From NCBI RefSeq assembly GCF_943181415.1, contig NZ_CALPBZ010000001.1:434001-498000 (forward strand): a stretch of DNA of 64,000 nucleotides. Direction: 5' to 3'. The notes beneath the pieces were generated by a model. It was not told the origin of the DNA. It saw nothing but the letters and a program-made list of their open reading frames with translations, and searched no databases. The position numbers and the translations under genes were made by a program. Below, in pieces: positions 39,628-48,452 of this stretch (position 1 is the stretch's first letter; every line of letters begins with the position of its first letter). Source of the stretch: Microbacterium sp. Marseille-Q6648. Its GTDB lineage: Bacteria > Actinomycetota > Actinomycetes > Actinomycetales > Microbacteriaceae.

Positions 39628-40659
39628 GTGTCACAGAGCTCCCTGCGCGTGCGCTACCTGCTGCAGCGGGCCCGGCGGCTGAAGCCGTCGAACGTGACGG
39701 AGTTCGCCCGCCAGGTCAAGAAGGTGTCCAAGGCACCTCTCCCGGTGATCGTGGCCGACATGCTCTGGTGTTCGGTGCGATACGAAATGGGCTTCCGGGA
39801 CTACGCGGTGTGGGACATCCGCCTGCTGAACGGGCGCGAGCGCCGTACGTGGATGACGCATCCCAAGGCCATCCGCCTCAACAACACCCTGAACGGCCCC
39901 GATTCCGCGGCACTACTCGGCGACAAACCCAAGTTCTACCGCGATTTCGCGGACATGATCGGGCGGGACTGGCTGGATGTGGCCGACGCCGACGACGATC
40001 AGATCACCGCCTTCCTCGCACGGCACCCGCGCGTCCTCGTCAAACCGGCGCGGGGCGAAGGCGGCCGTGGGATCACGACCTTCGAGGCGGCCGACATCTC
40101 CGACCCGGCCGCATGGCGGGAACTTCTCGTCTCGGAGGACCGGACGCTCGTCGAAGAGCTTCTGCCCCAGCACGAGCGCATGTCGCAGCTGTACGCCGGG
40201 AGCGTGAACACCCTGCGCATCATCACCTACCGCGCGCCCGACGAGCGGTTCCACGTCATCGCCTCGGTGCTGCGCATCGGCAACGGCGGTGTGGTCGACA
40301 ACTTCGCCGGCGGCGGCATGTTCACCATGCTCGACGACCGCGGAGTGGCACGCTGGGCGGGGGTCGACAAGAACTCGAACGTCTTCCCCCGGCATCCTGT
40401 CACCGACGTGCCCATCGCGGGGTTCGAGGTGCCCCTGTTCGCCGAGGCTCTGGCGATGGTCGAGGCGGCGTCGCGACGCCTGCCCACCGTCCCCTACGTC
40501 GGATGGGATGTGGCCATCACCCCCACCGGCCCCGCGCTCATCGAGGCGAATCACAACTCGAGCGTCTTCCAGATGAAGCCGAGCGTGTCGGGTGTGCGCA
40601 CCGGGCTGCTCGCGCGCTACCGGGACGCCGTCGGCTCGGGAGTGCTCGACCGTCGCTAA
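39628..40659 (+). CDS. Sugar-transfer-associated ATP-grasp protein, second copy
   Basis: The 343-residue paralogue of the divergent neighbour shares the same N-terminal helical region (VRYLLQRARRLKPSNVTEFARQVKK), the ATP-site strand HPRVLVKPARGEGGRGITTFE, VEELLPQHERMSQLYAGSVNTLRIITY, and metal ligands in GWDVAITPTGPALIEANHN. Both copies keep the catalytic residues, so they probably add two different units rather than being redundant. GTG at 39628 is set by the TAGCGT box six bases upstream. Its stop overlaps the stop of the convergent MurJ-like gene by four bases. Confidence 0.85.
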   Translation: MSQSSLRVRYLLQRARRLKPSNVTEFARQVKKVSKAPLPVIVADMLWCSVRYEMGFRDYAVWDIRLLNGRERRTWMTHPKAIRLNNTLNGPDSAALLGDKPKFYRDFADMIGRDWLDVADADDDQITAFLARHPRVLVKPARGEGGRGITTFEAADISDPAAWRELLVSEDRTLVEELLPQHERMSQLYAGSVNTLRIITYRAPDERFHVIASVLRIGNGGVVDNFAGGGMFTMLDDRGVARWAGVDKNSNVFPRHPVTDVPIAGFEVPLFAEALAMVEAASRRLPTVPYVGWDVAITPTGPALIEANHNSSVFQMKPSVSGVRTGLLARYRDAVGSGVLDRR

Positions 40660-42245
40660 CGCGACAGCTTGGCGCGCACGAGCGCGACCGCCGACGACAG
40701 CTCCGGCGTGCGCACCACCGCCAGCAGGGCGAGATAGACGGCACCGCTGGCCGCGCAGATGAGGAACGTGCCCAGGGCGCCGAACAGCTTGTCCTGCAGC
40801 ATCCACCCCTCGGGCCCACCGGCCCACAGATACACGCCGTAGCCGACGACGCCGCTGGGGATCGCGGCCATGGTGAACCGGACCAGGCCGAGCAGCGGCC
40901 CGCGCAGCCCCAGCGGCCCGATCTTGCGGCGCAGCAGCCAGACCGCCAGCATCAGCTCGATCACGCCGCACAGCGTCTGCGCCGCCGCCACCGCCGCGGT
41001 GAGGTACTCCCGCGGCACCAGGGCCGCGACCAGCGTCAGCGCGACGACGAGAACGCCCTGGACGAGGGTGAACCAGAACGGCGTCCGGGTGTCGCCGTAC
41101 GCATAGAACGTGCGCTGCACGATGAACAGGACCGCCATAGGCGTCAGCGACAGCAGGAACGCCACGAGAACCGGGGCGGCGAGCTCGGCATCCGACGCCT
41201 GGTTCGTGAAGATGCGTGAAGCCGGTGCGGCAGCCGCGATGAGCGCCGCAGCCGCGATCACCACGAACAGCCCCAGCGTGCGGATCGCGGCGCCGATGTC
41301 GTCGCGCACCTCGCGGTGGCGTGCCGCCGCGGCGTGCTCGGCGATGCGGGTGAAGTACGGGGTGCCGATGGAGAGGACGATCAGCGCGTACGGCACCATG
41401 TACACCAGCCACGCGTTCTGCCAGACCGCGACGGAGGCGTTGTCACCCGAGGCCACCGCGATCGTGCGCTGCTGCACGATGCCTGCGCCGAGGGTCACCA
41501 GGACCATTCCGAACGTCCAGGTGGCGAGGCCGCCCATGTCGCCGAATCCGGCGCCGCGCCAGCGGAAGTCGGGCCGCAGCGGAATACCCGACCGGCGCCA
41601 GGCGATCGTCAGCACGACCGTCTGGGCCACGATTCCCAGCGTGGCCGTTCCGCCCACGAGGGCGATCATCTCGGGCCCCCACCCGTCGAGCTGATTGCGG
41701 TCACTGCCGTAGATGGCGATGAAGGCCGCGAACCCCGCGATCGAGACGAGGTTGTTCACGACCGGGGCCCACGCGTACGGCGTGAACATCCGGCGTGCGT
41801 TGAGGCTCTCGCCCATGAGGGCGAACATGCCGTAGAAGAAGATCTGCGGCAGACACCAGTAGGCGAAGGCGGTGGCCAGCGCCCGCTGCGCTTCGCTGAA
41901 GGTCCCGGCGAAGACCCAGATCAGCGCCGGGGCGAGAAGCATCGACACCGCCGTCGCGGTCAGGAGGATCGTCGCGCCCACGGTCAGCAGTTTCGGCAGG
42001 AAGGCACGGCCTTCGTCCGCCTGAGCGCTGACGGCCACGACGCGGGGCACGATGACACCGGTGAGCAGACCCGTGGAGATGAGGGTCAGGACCGTGTTCG
42101 GTAGCTGGTTGGCGACGCCGAAAGCGTCGCTGGCCGCTCCGATCGCACCGATCGCACTGACCAGCACGATGGTGCGCACGAGCCCCGTGAGCCGCGACAC
42201 CAGGGTGCCGGCGGCGATGAGGCTGCTCGCGCGCGCGAGATTCAT
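40656..42245 (-). CDS. murJ: MurJ/MviN-family lipid flippase
   Basis: MOP-superfamily membrane protein of 529 residues with about 14 hydrophobic segments. The N-terminal MurJ signature ASSLIAAGTLVSRLTGLVRTIVLVSAIG is clear, followed by NQLPNTVLTLISTGLLTGVIVPRVV and the TFYAYGDTRTPFW loop. MurJ flips lipid II; many actinobacteria carry their main MurJ at another locus near the origin, often fused to a kinase-like domain. This compact copy beside ATP-grasp and CofE-like genes may serve a different lipid-linked product. It follows the CofE-like gene by 14 bp on the same strand. Confidence 0.88.
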   Translation of the reverse strand: MNLARASSLIAAGTLVSRLTGLVRTIVLVSAIGAIGAASDAFGVANQLPNTVLTLISTGLLTGVIVPRVVAVSAQADEGRAFLPKLLTVGATILLTATAVSMLLAPALIWVFAGTFSEAQRALATAFAYWCLPQIFFYGMFALMGESLNARRMFTPYAWAPVVNNLVSIAGFAAFIAIYGSDRNQLDGWGPEMIALVGGTATLGIVAQTVVLTIAWRRSGIPLRPDFRWRGAGFGDMGGLATWTFGMVLVTLGAGIVQQRTIAVASGDNASVAVWQNAWLVYMVPYALIVLSIGTPYFTRIAEHAAAARHREVRDDIGAAIRTLGLFVVIAAAALIAAAAPASRIFTNQASDAELAAPVLVAFLLSLTPMAVLFIVQRTFYAYGDTRTPFWFTLVQGVLVVALTLVAALVPREYLTAAVAAAQTLCGVIELMLAVWLLRRKIGPLGLRGPLLGLVRFTMAAIPSGVVGYGVYLWAGGPEGWMLQDKLFGALGTFLICAASGAVYLALLAVVRTPELSSAVALVRAKLSR

Positions 42246-42259
42246 CAGGGGGCGACCGC

Positions 42260-42958
42260 TCAGGCGGCGCGGATGATGCCGAGCGGCGTGGACTCGTGGC
42301 CCTGCCCCAGAGGGTTGTCCTTCAGGATCGTCACCAGCCGCTTCTCCGTTGCACGGTCCACCGTCGACCCCAGGATGTTCCCACCGAGGTCGTTGATGTC
42401 GACCACCGCGACCTCGGCGGCGCCGCCCAGCAGCGCCTTGAGGTGCTTCGCGACCTCGTCGGGTCGCTCCGGACCCAGCACGACGGCCTTGTTGTAGGGA
42501 GGGATCGTACCGCTGGTCGGGCCGTCGATCGCGCGGGCTTTGTCGCCGGCGATGCGATAGAAGTCGCCCTTGCGGCCGAAGGCCTTCGTGACGGCCGACA
42601 CCGCAGCGGCCAGGAGGATGCGCGGGGTGCCGCACTCGCGCAGCGCCATCTCCATCGTCTCCGGCATGCCGAGACCGATGCCGTACGGCGTGCGCGTGAC
42701 GTACTTCGAGAGGAAGAGCGCCAGCCGGCGCGGCGTGATCTCCTCCACGAGGTACGAGCGCCCCTGCGTGATGGCCACGATCTTCTCGGTCACGAAGAGC
42801 AGATCCCCGGGCCGCAGGCTGTCGCCGACGTACTCGCGGATGAACGCGTCCAGATCGTCCCCTGGCAGCACCACGCGGGTGCGGATCGGGATCCGCGAGT
42901 ACGAGGTGCCGTCGACCTCGACCGTGAGCGCCTTGCCGGCGTTTGCTTCGGCGCTCAC
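42260..42958 (-). CDS. CofE-like protein (F420-0:L-glutamate ligase fold)
   Basis: The 232-residue protein resembles the CofE/FbiB N-terminal family: [38 protein letters not shown], and a later [35 protein letters not shown] followed by [15 protein letters not shown]. CofE adds L-glutamate to F420-0 through a gamma bond with GTP. No fbiA, fbiC, cofC or other F420 gene is in the window, and the motifs are divergent, so another acceptor is likely. Its GTG overlaps the sigA stop by four bases, and it leads into the MurJ-like gene. The function is inferred. Confidence 0.78.
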   Translation of the reverse strand: MSAEANAGKALTVEVDGTSYSRIPIRTRVVLPGDDLDAFIREYVGDSLRPGDLLFVTEKIVAITQGRSYLVEEITPRRLALFLSKYVTRTPYGIGLGMPETMEMALRECGTPRILLAAAVSAVTKAFGRKGDFYRIAGDKARAIDGPTSGTIPPYNKAVVLGPERPDEVAKHLKALLGGAAEVAVVDINDLGGNILGSTVDRATEKRLVTILKDNPLGQGHESTPLGIIRAA

Positions 42959-44310
42959 TCGAGGTAGTCCCGCAGCGACTGCGACCGGCTGGGGTGCCGC
43001 AGCTTCGCCATGGTCTTCGACTCGATCTGACGGATCCGCTCACGGGTCACGCCGAAGGTGTCGCCGATCTGATCCAGCGTCTTGGGCTGTCCGTCGCCGA
43101 GGCCGAATCGCATGCGGATCACGCCCGCCTCGCGCTCCGACAGCGAGTCCAGCAGCGACTCGAGCTGACGCTGCAGCATCGTGAACCCGACCGCGTCGGC
43201 GGGAACGACCGCCTCGGTGTCCTCGATGAGGTCGCCGAACTCGCTGTCGCCGTCCTCACCGAGCGGCGTGTGCAGGGAGATGGGCTCGCGGCCGTACTTC
43301 TGGACCTCGATGACCTTCTCGGGTGTCATGTCGAGCTCACGGCTGAGTTCTTCGGGGGTGGGCTCGCGTCCCAGGTCCTGGAGCATCTGCCGCTGGACGC
43401 GGGCGAGCTTGTTGATGACCTCGACCATGTGCACCGGGATGCGGATGGTCCGGGCCTGGTCTGCCATGGCGCGGGTGATGGCCTGCCGAATCCACCACGT
43501 GGCATACGTCGAGAACTTGAAGCCCTTGGTGTAGTCGAACTTCTCCACCGCGCGGATGAGACCCAGGTTGCCTTCCTGGATCAGATCCAGGAACTGCATC
43601 CCACGCCCGGTGTACCGCTTGGCCAGCGACACCACGAGACGCAGGTTCGCCCCCAGCAGGTGGCTCTTCGCCCGCTGCCCGTCGCGCGCGACCCACTGCA
43701 GGTCCAGGCCCAGTTGGCTGGACTTCTCGGCAGCGGACATGTGCGAGAGCTTCTCCTCGGCGAAGAGACCGGCCTCGATGCGCATGGCGAGCTCGACCTC
43801 TTCGGCCGCATTCAGCAGGGGAACCTTGCCGATCTGCTTCAGGTAGTCCTTGACGGGGTCGGCCGTCGCGCCGGTGATCTGGGTCGAGTAGACCGGAACG
43901 TCGTCCTCGTCGCTCGAGGACAGCACGATGGCGCCCGTCGGAAGCGGCTCGGTGAACACCGGCTTGGTGCTCTCCTCGTCGTCGTCCGAGTCGGCGTCGG
44001 CCGTGGGCTTGCCGTCTGTCTTGTCGGCGGGCGTCTCATCGGACGCATCCGCCTCATCGGCGGTGTCCTCGGCGGCGTCGATCTCGACATCATCGTCGAT
44101 CTCGTCCGTGTCATCGTCGGAGGTGCGCTTCTTCGCGGCGGTCTTGGGCGCAGCCTTCGCGCGCGTCGCGGCGGGCTTCTTGGCGGCCGGCTTCTTGGCC
44201 GCCGCCTTCTTGGTCGCGGGGGCGGCGGTATCGGTCGGCTCGACCGTCTCCGCGTCGGTGTCCTTCGCCGCCGCGGCCGCACGGGCCTTGGTGTTCGTGC
44301 CTGGAGTCAC
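42955..44310 (-). CDS. sigA: Primary RNA polymerase sigma factor
   Basis: Housekeeping sigma-70. GTG at 44310 is chosen because AAAGG lies six bases upstream. The 451 residues begin with an Ala/Lys-rich, then Asp/Glu-rich disordered N-terminal third, typical of actinobacterial SigA. Region 1.2 starts at [16 protein letters not shown], region 2 contains [59 protein letters not shown] (here only described by its ends, about 215-275), and region 4 has [31 protein letters not shown] lies at 44384-44379 upstream. The stop overlaps the CofE-like start. Confidence 0.98.
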   Translation of the reverse strand: MTPGTNTKARAAAAAKDTDAETVEPTDTAAPATKKAAAKKPAAKKPAATRAKAAPKTAAKKRTSDDDTDEIDDDVEIDAAEDTADEADASDETPADKTDGKPTADADSDDDEESTKPVFTEPLPTGAIVLSSSDEDDVPVYSTQITGATADPVKDYLKQIGKVPLLNAAEEVELAMRIEAGLFAEEKLSHMSAAEKSSQLGLDLQWVARDGQRAKSHLLGANLRLVVSLAKRYTGRGMQFLDLIQEGNLGLIRAVEKFDYTKGFKFSTYATWWIRQAITRAMADQARTIRIPVHMVEVINKLARVQRQMLQDLGREPTPEELSRELDMTPEKVIEVQKYGREPISLHTPLGEDGDSEFGDLIEDTEAVVPADAVGFTMLQRQLESLLDSLSEREAGVIRMRFGLGDGQPKTLDQIGDTFGVTRERIRQIESKTMAKLRHPSRSQSLRDYLE

Positions 44311-44534
44311 GTTTCGCCTTTCACCGCCGGGTGCCGAAAGCACTCCCACCGGTAGATCTCGGACACTAGTAAGACCCTTGTCAAGTCCGGAGGCCGCGCA
44401 GAGCACGGCGGAACGGGTTGACAACGGGTCGGAGCGTCTATTGTCTCACACTCGCCGCGCGGCACTCCCCCGGCCGGCGCGGCATCTCTGTCGCTGTGTC
44501 CCAACGCGTCGAGGACCCGGCACATTCCTCCGAT

Positions 44535-45455
44535 TCAGGATCCGCGCTTGTCCTCGTCCGCTGGGCGCGTGGCGAGGAAGCGCTCGAGTTCGGCGGCGAG
44601 TTCCTCGGCGCTGGGCAGATCGCCGGTGTGGATCATCGGCGTCGCGTTCGTGGATCCGGCCATGTAGGCGTCGTAACGCTCCTCCAGAGCCTGCACCATG
44701 CGCGAGAGCTCTTCACTGCCGGTCACCTGCTCGTCCACCTTCTCGAGGTAGTCCCGGTTCTCGTCGCGCAGCGCGTCACCGGCGAAGACCAGACCCGTCG
44801 CCACGGTGAGGCTGTCCAGGGCGGCCAGGGCGGCGGCCGGATACTCCGTGTCGCCGAGGTAGTGGGGAACGAGGATGACGAAGCCCGCCACCGCGACACC
44901 TGCCTCGGCGAGCCGGTACTCGAGCAGATGCCCCGCCGTGGCGGGCACCTGGGTCTGCGGCTTCCAGACCGAGTGCGCGGCAGTGAGGTCGGCTCTGGTG
45001 CCGCTCACGGTCGTGCCGAGCGGCCGGGTGTGGGGCACGGGCATCGGTATCGCGTGCACCCACGTCACGGTGCTCGCGGCGAGTTCATCGCACAGTTCGG
45101 TCACCGCGAGTGTGAAGGCGTCCCAGGCGAAGTCGGGCTCGTAACCGGCGAGAAGGAGGAACGGCTGGCCCAGCGTGTCGTGCGCGAGGGAGAGCTCGAG
45201 CCGAGCCGGGCGGTAATCGGTGAGGTGATCCGCGTCGAAGGAGATCACGGGGCGGCGCGCCCGGTAGTCCAGGAGCACGTCGTTCGCGAAGACGACCAGC
45301 GGCGTCGGACCGGTCTCGTCGCGAAGGTACTGCACGACGCGGCTCACGGCGCTGCCGGCGTCGGTGAAGCCGGTCAACGCGATCACGAGCGGCAGGCCGC
45401 GCGGGACCGGCGGGGCGGACGCCACGCGCTCGAGGATCGATCCGGAAAAGGGCAT
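44535..45455 (-). CDS. PAC2 family protein
   Basis: The 306-residue protein of the PAC2 (proteasome assembly chaperone 2-like) family. It shows LPLVIALTGFTDAGSAVSRVVQYL near 22-45, LLLAGYEPDFAWDAFTLAV, and a glutamate-rich C-terminal helix. The family occurs in actinobacteria with or without proteasomes and has no firm function. The gap 44311-44534 to sigA (224 bp) has the sigA promoter and no ORF. It is divergent from the aminopeptidase across 85 bp. Confidence 0.88.
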   Translation of the reverse strand: MPFSGSILERVASAPPVPRGLPLVIALTGFTDAGSAVSRVVQYLRDETGPTPLVVFANDVLLDYRARRPVISFDADHLTDYRPARLELSLAHDTLGQPFLLLAGYEPDFAWDAFTLAVTELCDELAASTVTWVHAIPMPVPHTRPLGTTVSGTRADLTAAHSVWKPQTQVPATAGHLLEYRLAEAGVAVAGFVILVPHYLGDTEYPAAALAALDSLTVATGLVFAGDALRDENRDYLEKVDEQVTGSEELSRMVQALEERYDAYMAGSTNATPMIHTGDLPSAEELAAELERFLATRPADEDKRGS

Positions 45456-45540
45456 GTGGCCATGCTACGAGCCGGTTCGACCCGCCGGATGCGGCCGCGT
45501 CCCGCTCACAGCGAACAATCCCCTCCCTAGGATGGGAGCC

Positions 45541-47019
45541 ATGTCGTTCCCCGACCTCGAATACCGCACCGACCCCATCCGAGAGTCCGAAGCCGACGCG
45601 ATCCTCCTCGCCCTCCCCCCGCTCACCGACGCGGACGACGCCGTCCTCGCCGATTGGCCGGGTCTGCGCGAGGCACTCGAAGCCACCGGCTTCACGGGCG
45701 CCCCAGGCTCCTTCCAGCGGACGTTCGCCCCGGAGGCGACGACCCGCCCCCTGGCCGTCGTGGGCACCGGCGGCGCACCGGACGACGCTGCGATCAGGGA
45801 AGCCGTCGGAGCCGGCATCCGCTCCCTCACGGGGTACGCCACGGTCGCCGTCGGCGCCCCGTTCGCCGGGCCGCACGCGTGGCGCGCCGCCGCCGAGGGC
45901 GCCGCTCTGGGCGGCTACCGGTTCGACGGCTACAAGACCGAGGCGCCAAAGTCCCGTGCCGCCACCGTGATCATCCACGGCGACGCGCCGGCCGACGACG
46001 AGGCTCTCGCCGCGGTGCACGCGGAGGCGGAGGCCGTGGCGCTCGTGAAGGATCTCGTGGCGATCCCGGCCGAGTGGCTGGGGCCGGCAGACCTCGCAGC
46101 GCGTGCCGAGGAAGAGGTCTCGGGCCTCGCGGTCACCGTCGAGATCCTCGATGAGGAGGCGTTGCGCGCGGGCGGCTACGGCGGGATCCTCGGCGTGGGT
46201 CAGGGGTCCGATCGTCCGCCCCGCCTGGTGCGACTCGAGTACGCACCTGCGCAGGCGACCCGCCACGTCGCCCTGGTGGGCAAGGGCATCACCTTCGACA
46301 CCGGCGGCCTGTCGCTCAAGCCCCCGGCTTCGATGGTCGGCATGAAATACGACATGTGCGGCGCGGCCACCGTGCTCGCCGTGCTCCGCGCCGTGGCCAA
46401 GGTCGAGGCGGACGTGAAGGTGACCGCGTGGCTGTGCCTGGCCGACAACATGCCGTCCGGGCGCGCGACGCGCCCCGGCGATGTGCTGCGGATGCTCGAC
46501 GGGACCACGGTCGAGGTGCTCAACACGGATGCCGAGGGCCGGCTCGTCCTCGCCGACGGCCTGGTGGCTGCGAGCCGCGAGAAGCCGGACGTGATCGTCG
46601 ACGTGGCGACCCTCACGGGCGCCATCACGGTGGCGCTCGGCAATCGCCACACCGGAGTCATGGGCGACAACGGGGCCGTCACGGAGTACCTCGCCGCCTC
46701 CGCCGAGGCGGGCGAGCTCGCCTGGCAGCTTCCTCTTCCGGCGCATATGGTCGACGAGCTCGACTCCCCCATCGCAGACCTGCAGAACGCCAAGATCGGC
46801 GATCCGGCGGGCGGGTCGCTGTTCGCCGGTCTGTTCCTGCGGCATTTCGTGGGCCGGGTGGAGGACCAGCCCGACGCCCCGCGCATCCCCTGGGTGCATC
46901 TGGACATCGCCGGTAGCGGCATGCACAAGGGAGCGCCGTTCGGATTCACCGACAAGGGGCCCACCGCCGCGACGGTGCGCGCCCTCATCAGGTTCGTCGC
47001 GGGCGAGGTGACCCGATGA
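45541..47019 (+). CDS. pepA: Leucyl aminopeptidase (M17)
   Basis: Hexameric dizinc aminopeptidase. The 492 residues carry the catalytic domain signatures LVGKGITFDTGGLSLKPPASM (metal-binding Lys and Asp), KYDMCGAATVLAVLRA, and NTDAEGRLVLADGL. The N-terminal macro-like domain is typical of the family. ATG at 45541 follows TAGGAT and GGGAGCC; the start is thus either leaderless or served by GGGAG. The stop overlaps lpd in ATGA, so peptide turnover and the E3 enzyme share an mRNA. Confidence 0.95.
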   Translation: MSFPDLEYRTDPIRESEADAILLALPPLTDADDAVLADWPGLREALEATGFTGAPGSFQRTFAPEATTRPLAVVGTGGAPDDAAIREAVGAGIRSLTGYATVAVGAPFAGPHAWRAAAEGAALGGYRFDGYKTEAPKSRAATVIIHGDAPADDEALAAVHAEAEAVALVKDLVAIPAEWLGPADLAARAEEEVSGLAVTVEILDEEALRAGGYGGILGVGQGSDRPPRLVRLEYAPAQATRHVALVGKGITFDTGGLSLKPPASMVGMKYDMCGAATVLAVLRAVAKVEADVKVTAWLCLADNMPSGRATRPGDVLRMLDGTTVEVLNTDAEGRLVLADGLVAASREKPDVIVDVATLTGAITVALGNRHTGVMGDNGAVTEYLAASAEAGELAWQLPLPAHMVDELDSPIADLQNAKIGDPAGGSLFAGLFLRHFVGRVEDQPDAPRIPWVHLDIAGSGMHKGAPFGFTDKGPTAATVRALIRFVAGEVTR

Positions 47020-48389
47020 CCGACCACACCTTCGATCTCGTCGTCCTCGGCGGTGGGAGCGGCGGCTATGCCGCGGCTCTGCGTGCGGCCGAACTCGGTC
47101 GCACCGTCGCCCTGGTCGAGAAGGACAAGCTCGGCGGAACCTGCCTCCACCGCGGATGCATCCCGACGAAGGCGCTCCTGCACGCTGCGGAAGTGGCGGA
47201 CGGCGCGCGCGGAGCAGGAGCGGTGGGCATCCGCGCATCGTTCGAGGGCGTCGACCCGGCAGCACTCCGCGCGTATCGCGAGAACATCGTCGCCAAGAAG
47301 CACAAGGGCCTCGAAGGTCTCATCCAGGCGCGCAAGATCACCGTCGTCCGAGGCGAGGGCCGGCTCGAGCCCGGACCGGCGGTGCGCGTCGGCGAGGACC
47401 GCTATCTCGGCACGGATGTCGTCCTCGCAACAGGCTCATACAGCCGCACCCTGCCTGGCCTCGAGATCGGCGGGCGCATCCTCGCCAGTGAGCAGGCCCT
47501 CGCCCTCGACGAGGTGCCGAGGTCGGTCGTCATCCTCGGCGGGGGTGTCATCGGCGTCGAGTTCGCCAGTGTCTGGCGATCCTTCGGCGTCGACGTGACC
47601 ATCGTCGAGGCGCTGCCGCATCTCGTTCCGGCTGAGGACATCGCCAGCAGCAAGGCCCTGGAGCGGGCCTTCCGCCGTCGCGCGATCTCCTCGTCCCTGG
47701 GCGTGCGCTTCGCGTCGGCGTCGCAGTCCGACAGCGGCGTCGTCGTCGAGCTCGAGAACGGCGACCGGCTCGAAGCGGACTACCTCCTCGTCGCGGTCGG
47801 GCGCGGTCCCCTGACTGCGGATCTCGGGTTCGAAGGCGCCGGAGTGGAACTCGAGCGCGGGTTCGTCCGCGTCGACGAGCGGCTCCGCACGACGGCAGAG
47901 CACGTCTGGGCGGTGGGCGACATCGTGCCCGGGTTGCAACTTGCCCACCGCGGATTCCAGCAGGGCATCTTCGTCGCCGAGGAGATCGCGGGACGGGCGC
48001 CGGTCGTCGTCGAGGACGCGCTCATTCCGAAAGTCACCTACAGCAGCCCCGAGGTCGCCTCCGTCGGTCTGACCGAGGCCGCCGCGATCGAACGTCACGG
48101 CGCCGACGCAGTGGTGTCCTACGAATACAACCTCGCCGGCAACGGCAAGAGCGAGATCATCGGGACGGGCGGGATCGTGAAGGTCGTCCGTGCCACGGAC
48201 GGGCCCGTCCTGGGCGTGCACATGGTCGGGGACCGCGTCGGAGAACTCATCTCCGAGGGCCAGCTCGCCGTCGCCTGGGAAGCGCATCCCGAAGACATCG
48301 CCCCGTTCATCCACGCGCACCCCACGCAGAGCGAAGCTCTGGGTGAAGCCTTCCTGGCGCTCGCCGGCAAGCCGCTGCACACCCTCTGA
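47016..48389 (+). CDS. lpdA: Dihydrolipoyl dehydrogenase (E3)
   Basis: FAD enzyme that reoxidises lipoamide in the pyruvate and 2-oxoglutarate dehydrogenase complexes. The 457 residues show the FAD site VVLGGGSGGYAAALRAAELG, the redox disulfide GGTCLHRGCIPTK (Cys42 and Cys47 region), the NAD site VVILGGGVIGVEFASVW, AVGDIVPG, and the C-terminal HAHPTQSEALGEA with the catalytic His-Glu pair. It is followed 63 bp later by the E2 gene. Confidence 0.97.
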   Translation: MTDHTFDLVVLGGGSGGYAAALRAAELGRTVALVEKDKLGGTCLHRGCIPTKALLHAAEVADGARGAGAVGIRASFEGVDPAALRAYRENIVAKKHKGLEGLIQARKITVVRGEGRLEPGPAVRVGEDRYLGTDVVLATGSYSRTLPGLEIGGRILASEQALALDEVPRSVVILGGGVIGVEFASVWRSFGVDVTIVEALPHLVPAEDIASSKALERAFRRRAISSSLGVRFASASQSDSGVVVELENGDRLEADYLLVAVGRGPLTADLGFEGAGVELERGFVRVDERLRTTAEHVWAVGDIVPGLQLAHRGFQQGIFVAEEIAGRAPVVVEDALIPKVTYSSPEVASVGLTEAAAIERHGADAVVSYEYNLAGNGKSEIIGTGGIVKVVRATDGPVLGVHMVGDRVGELISEGQLAVAWEAHPEDIAPFIHAHPTQSEALGEAFLALAGKPLHTL

Positions 48390-48452
48390 CGATCCGACCC
48401 ATCAGCATCACTAAGCTAGACGAACATCAGGCATCCTGAAGGAGACAACCCC

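Noticed and set aside
42260-42958. Annotation as an F420 biosynthesis enzyme
   Set aside because: No other F420 gene is in the window and the motifs diverge from CofE, so only fold-level similarity is claimed.
44379-44440. A full sigA promoter from the TTGACA at 44384-44379
   Set aside because: No acceptable -10 hexamer lies 16-19 bp downstream; only the -35-like element is mentioned under sigA.
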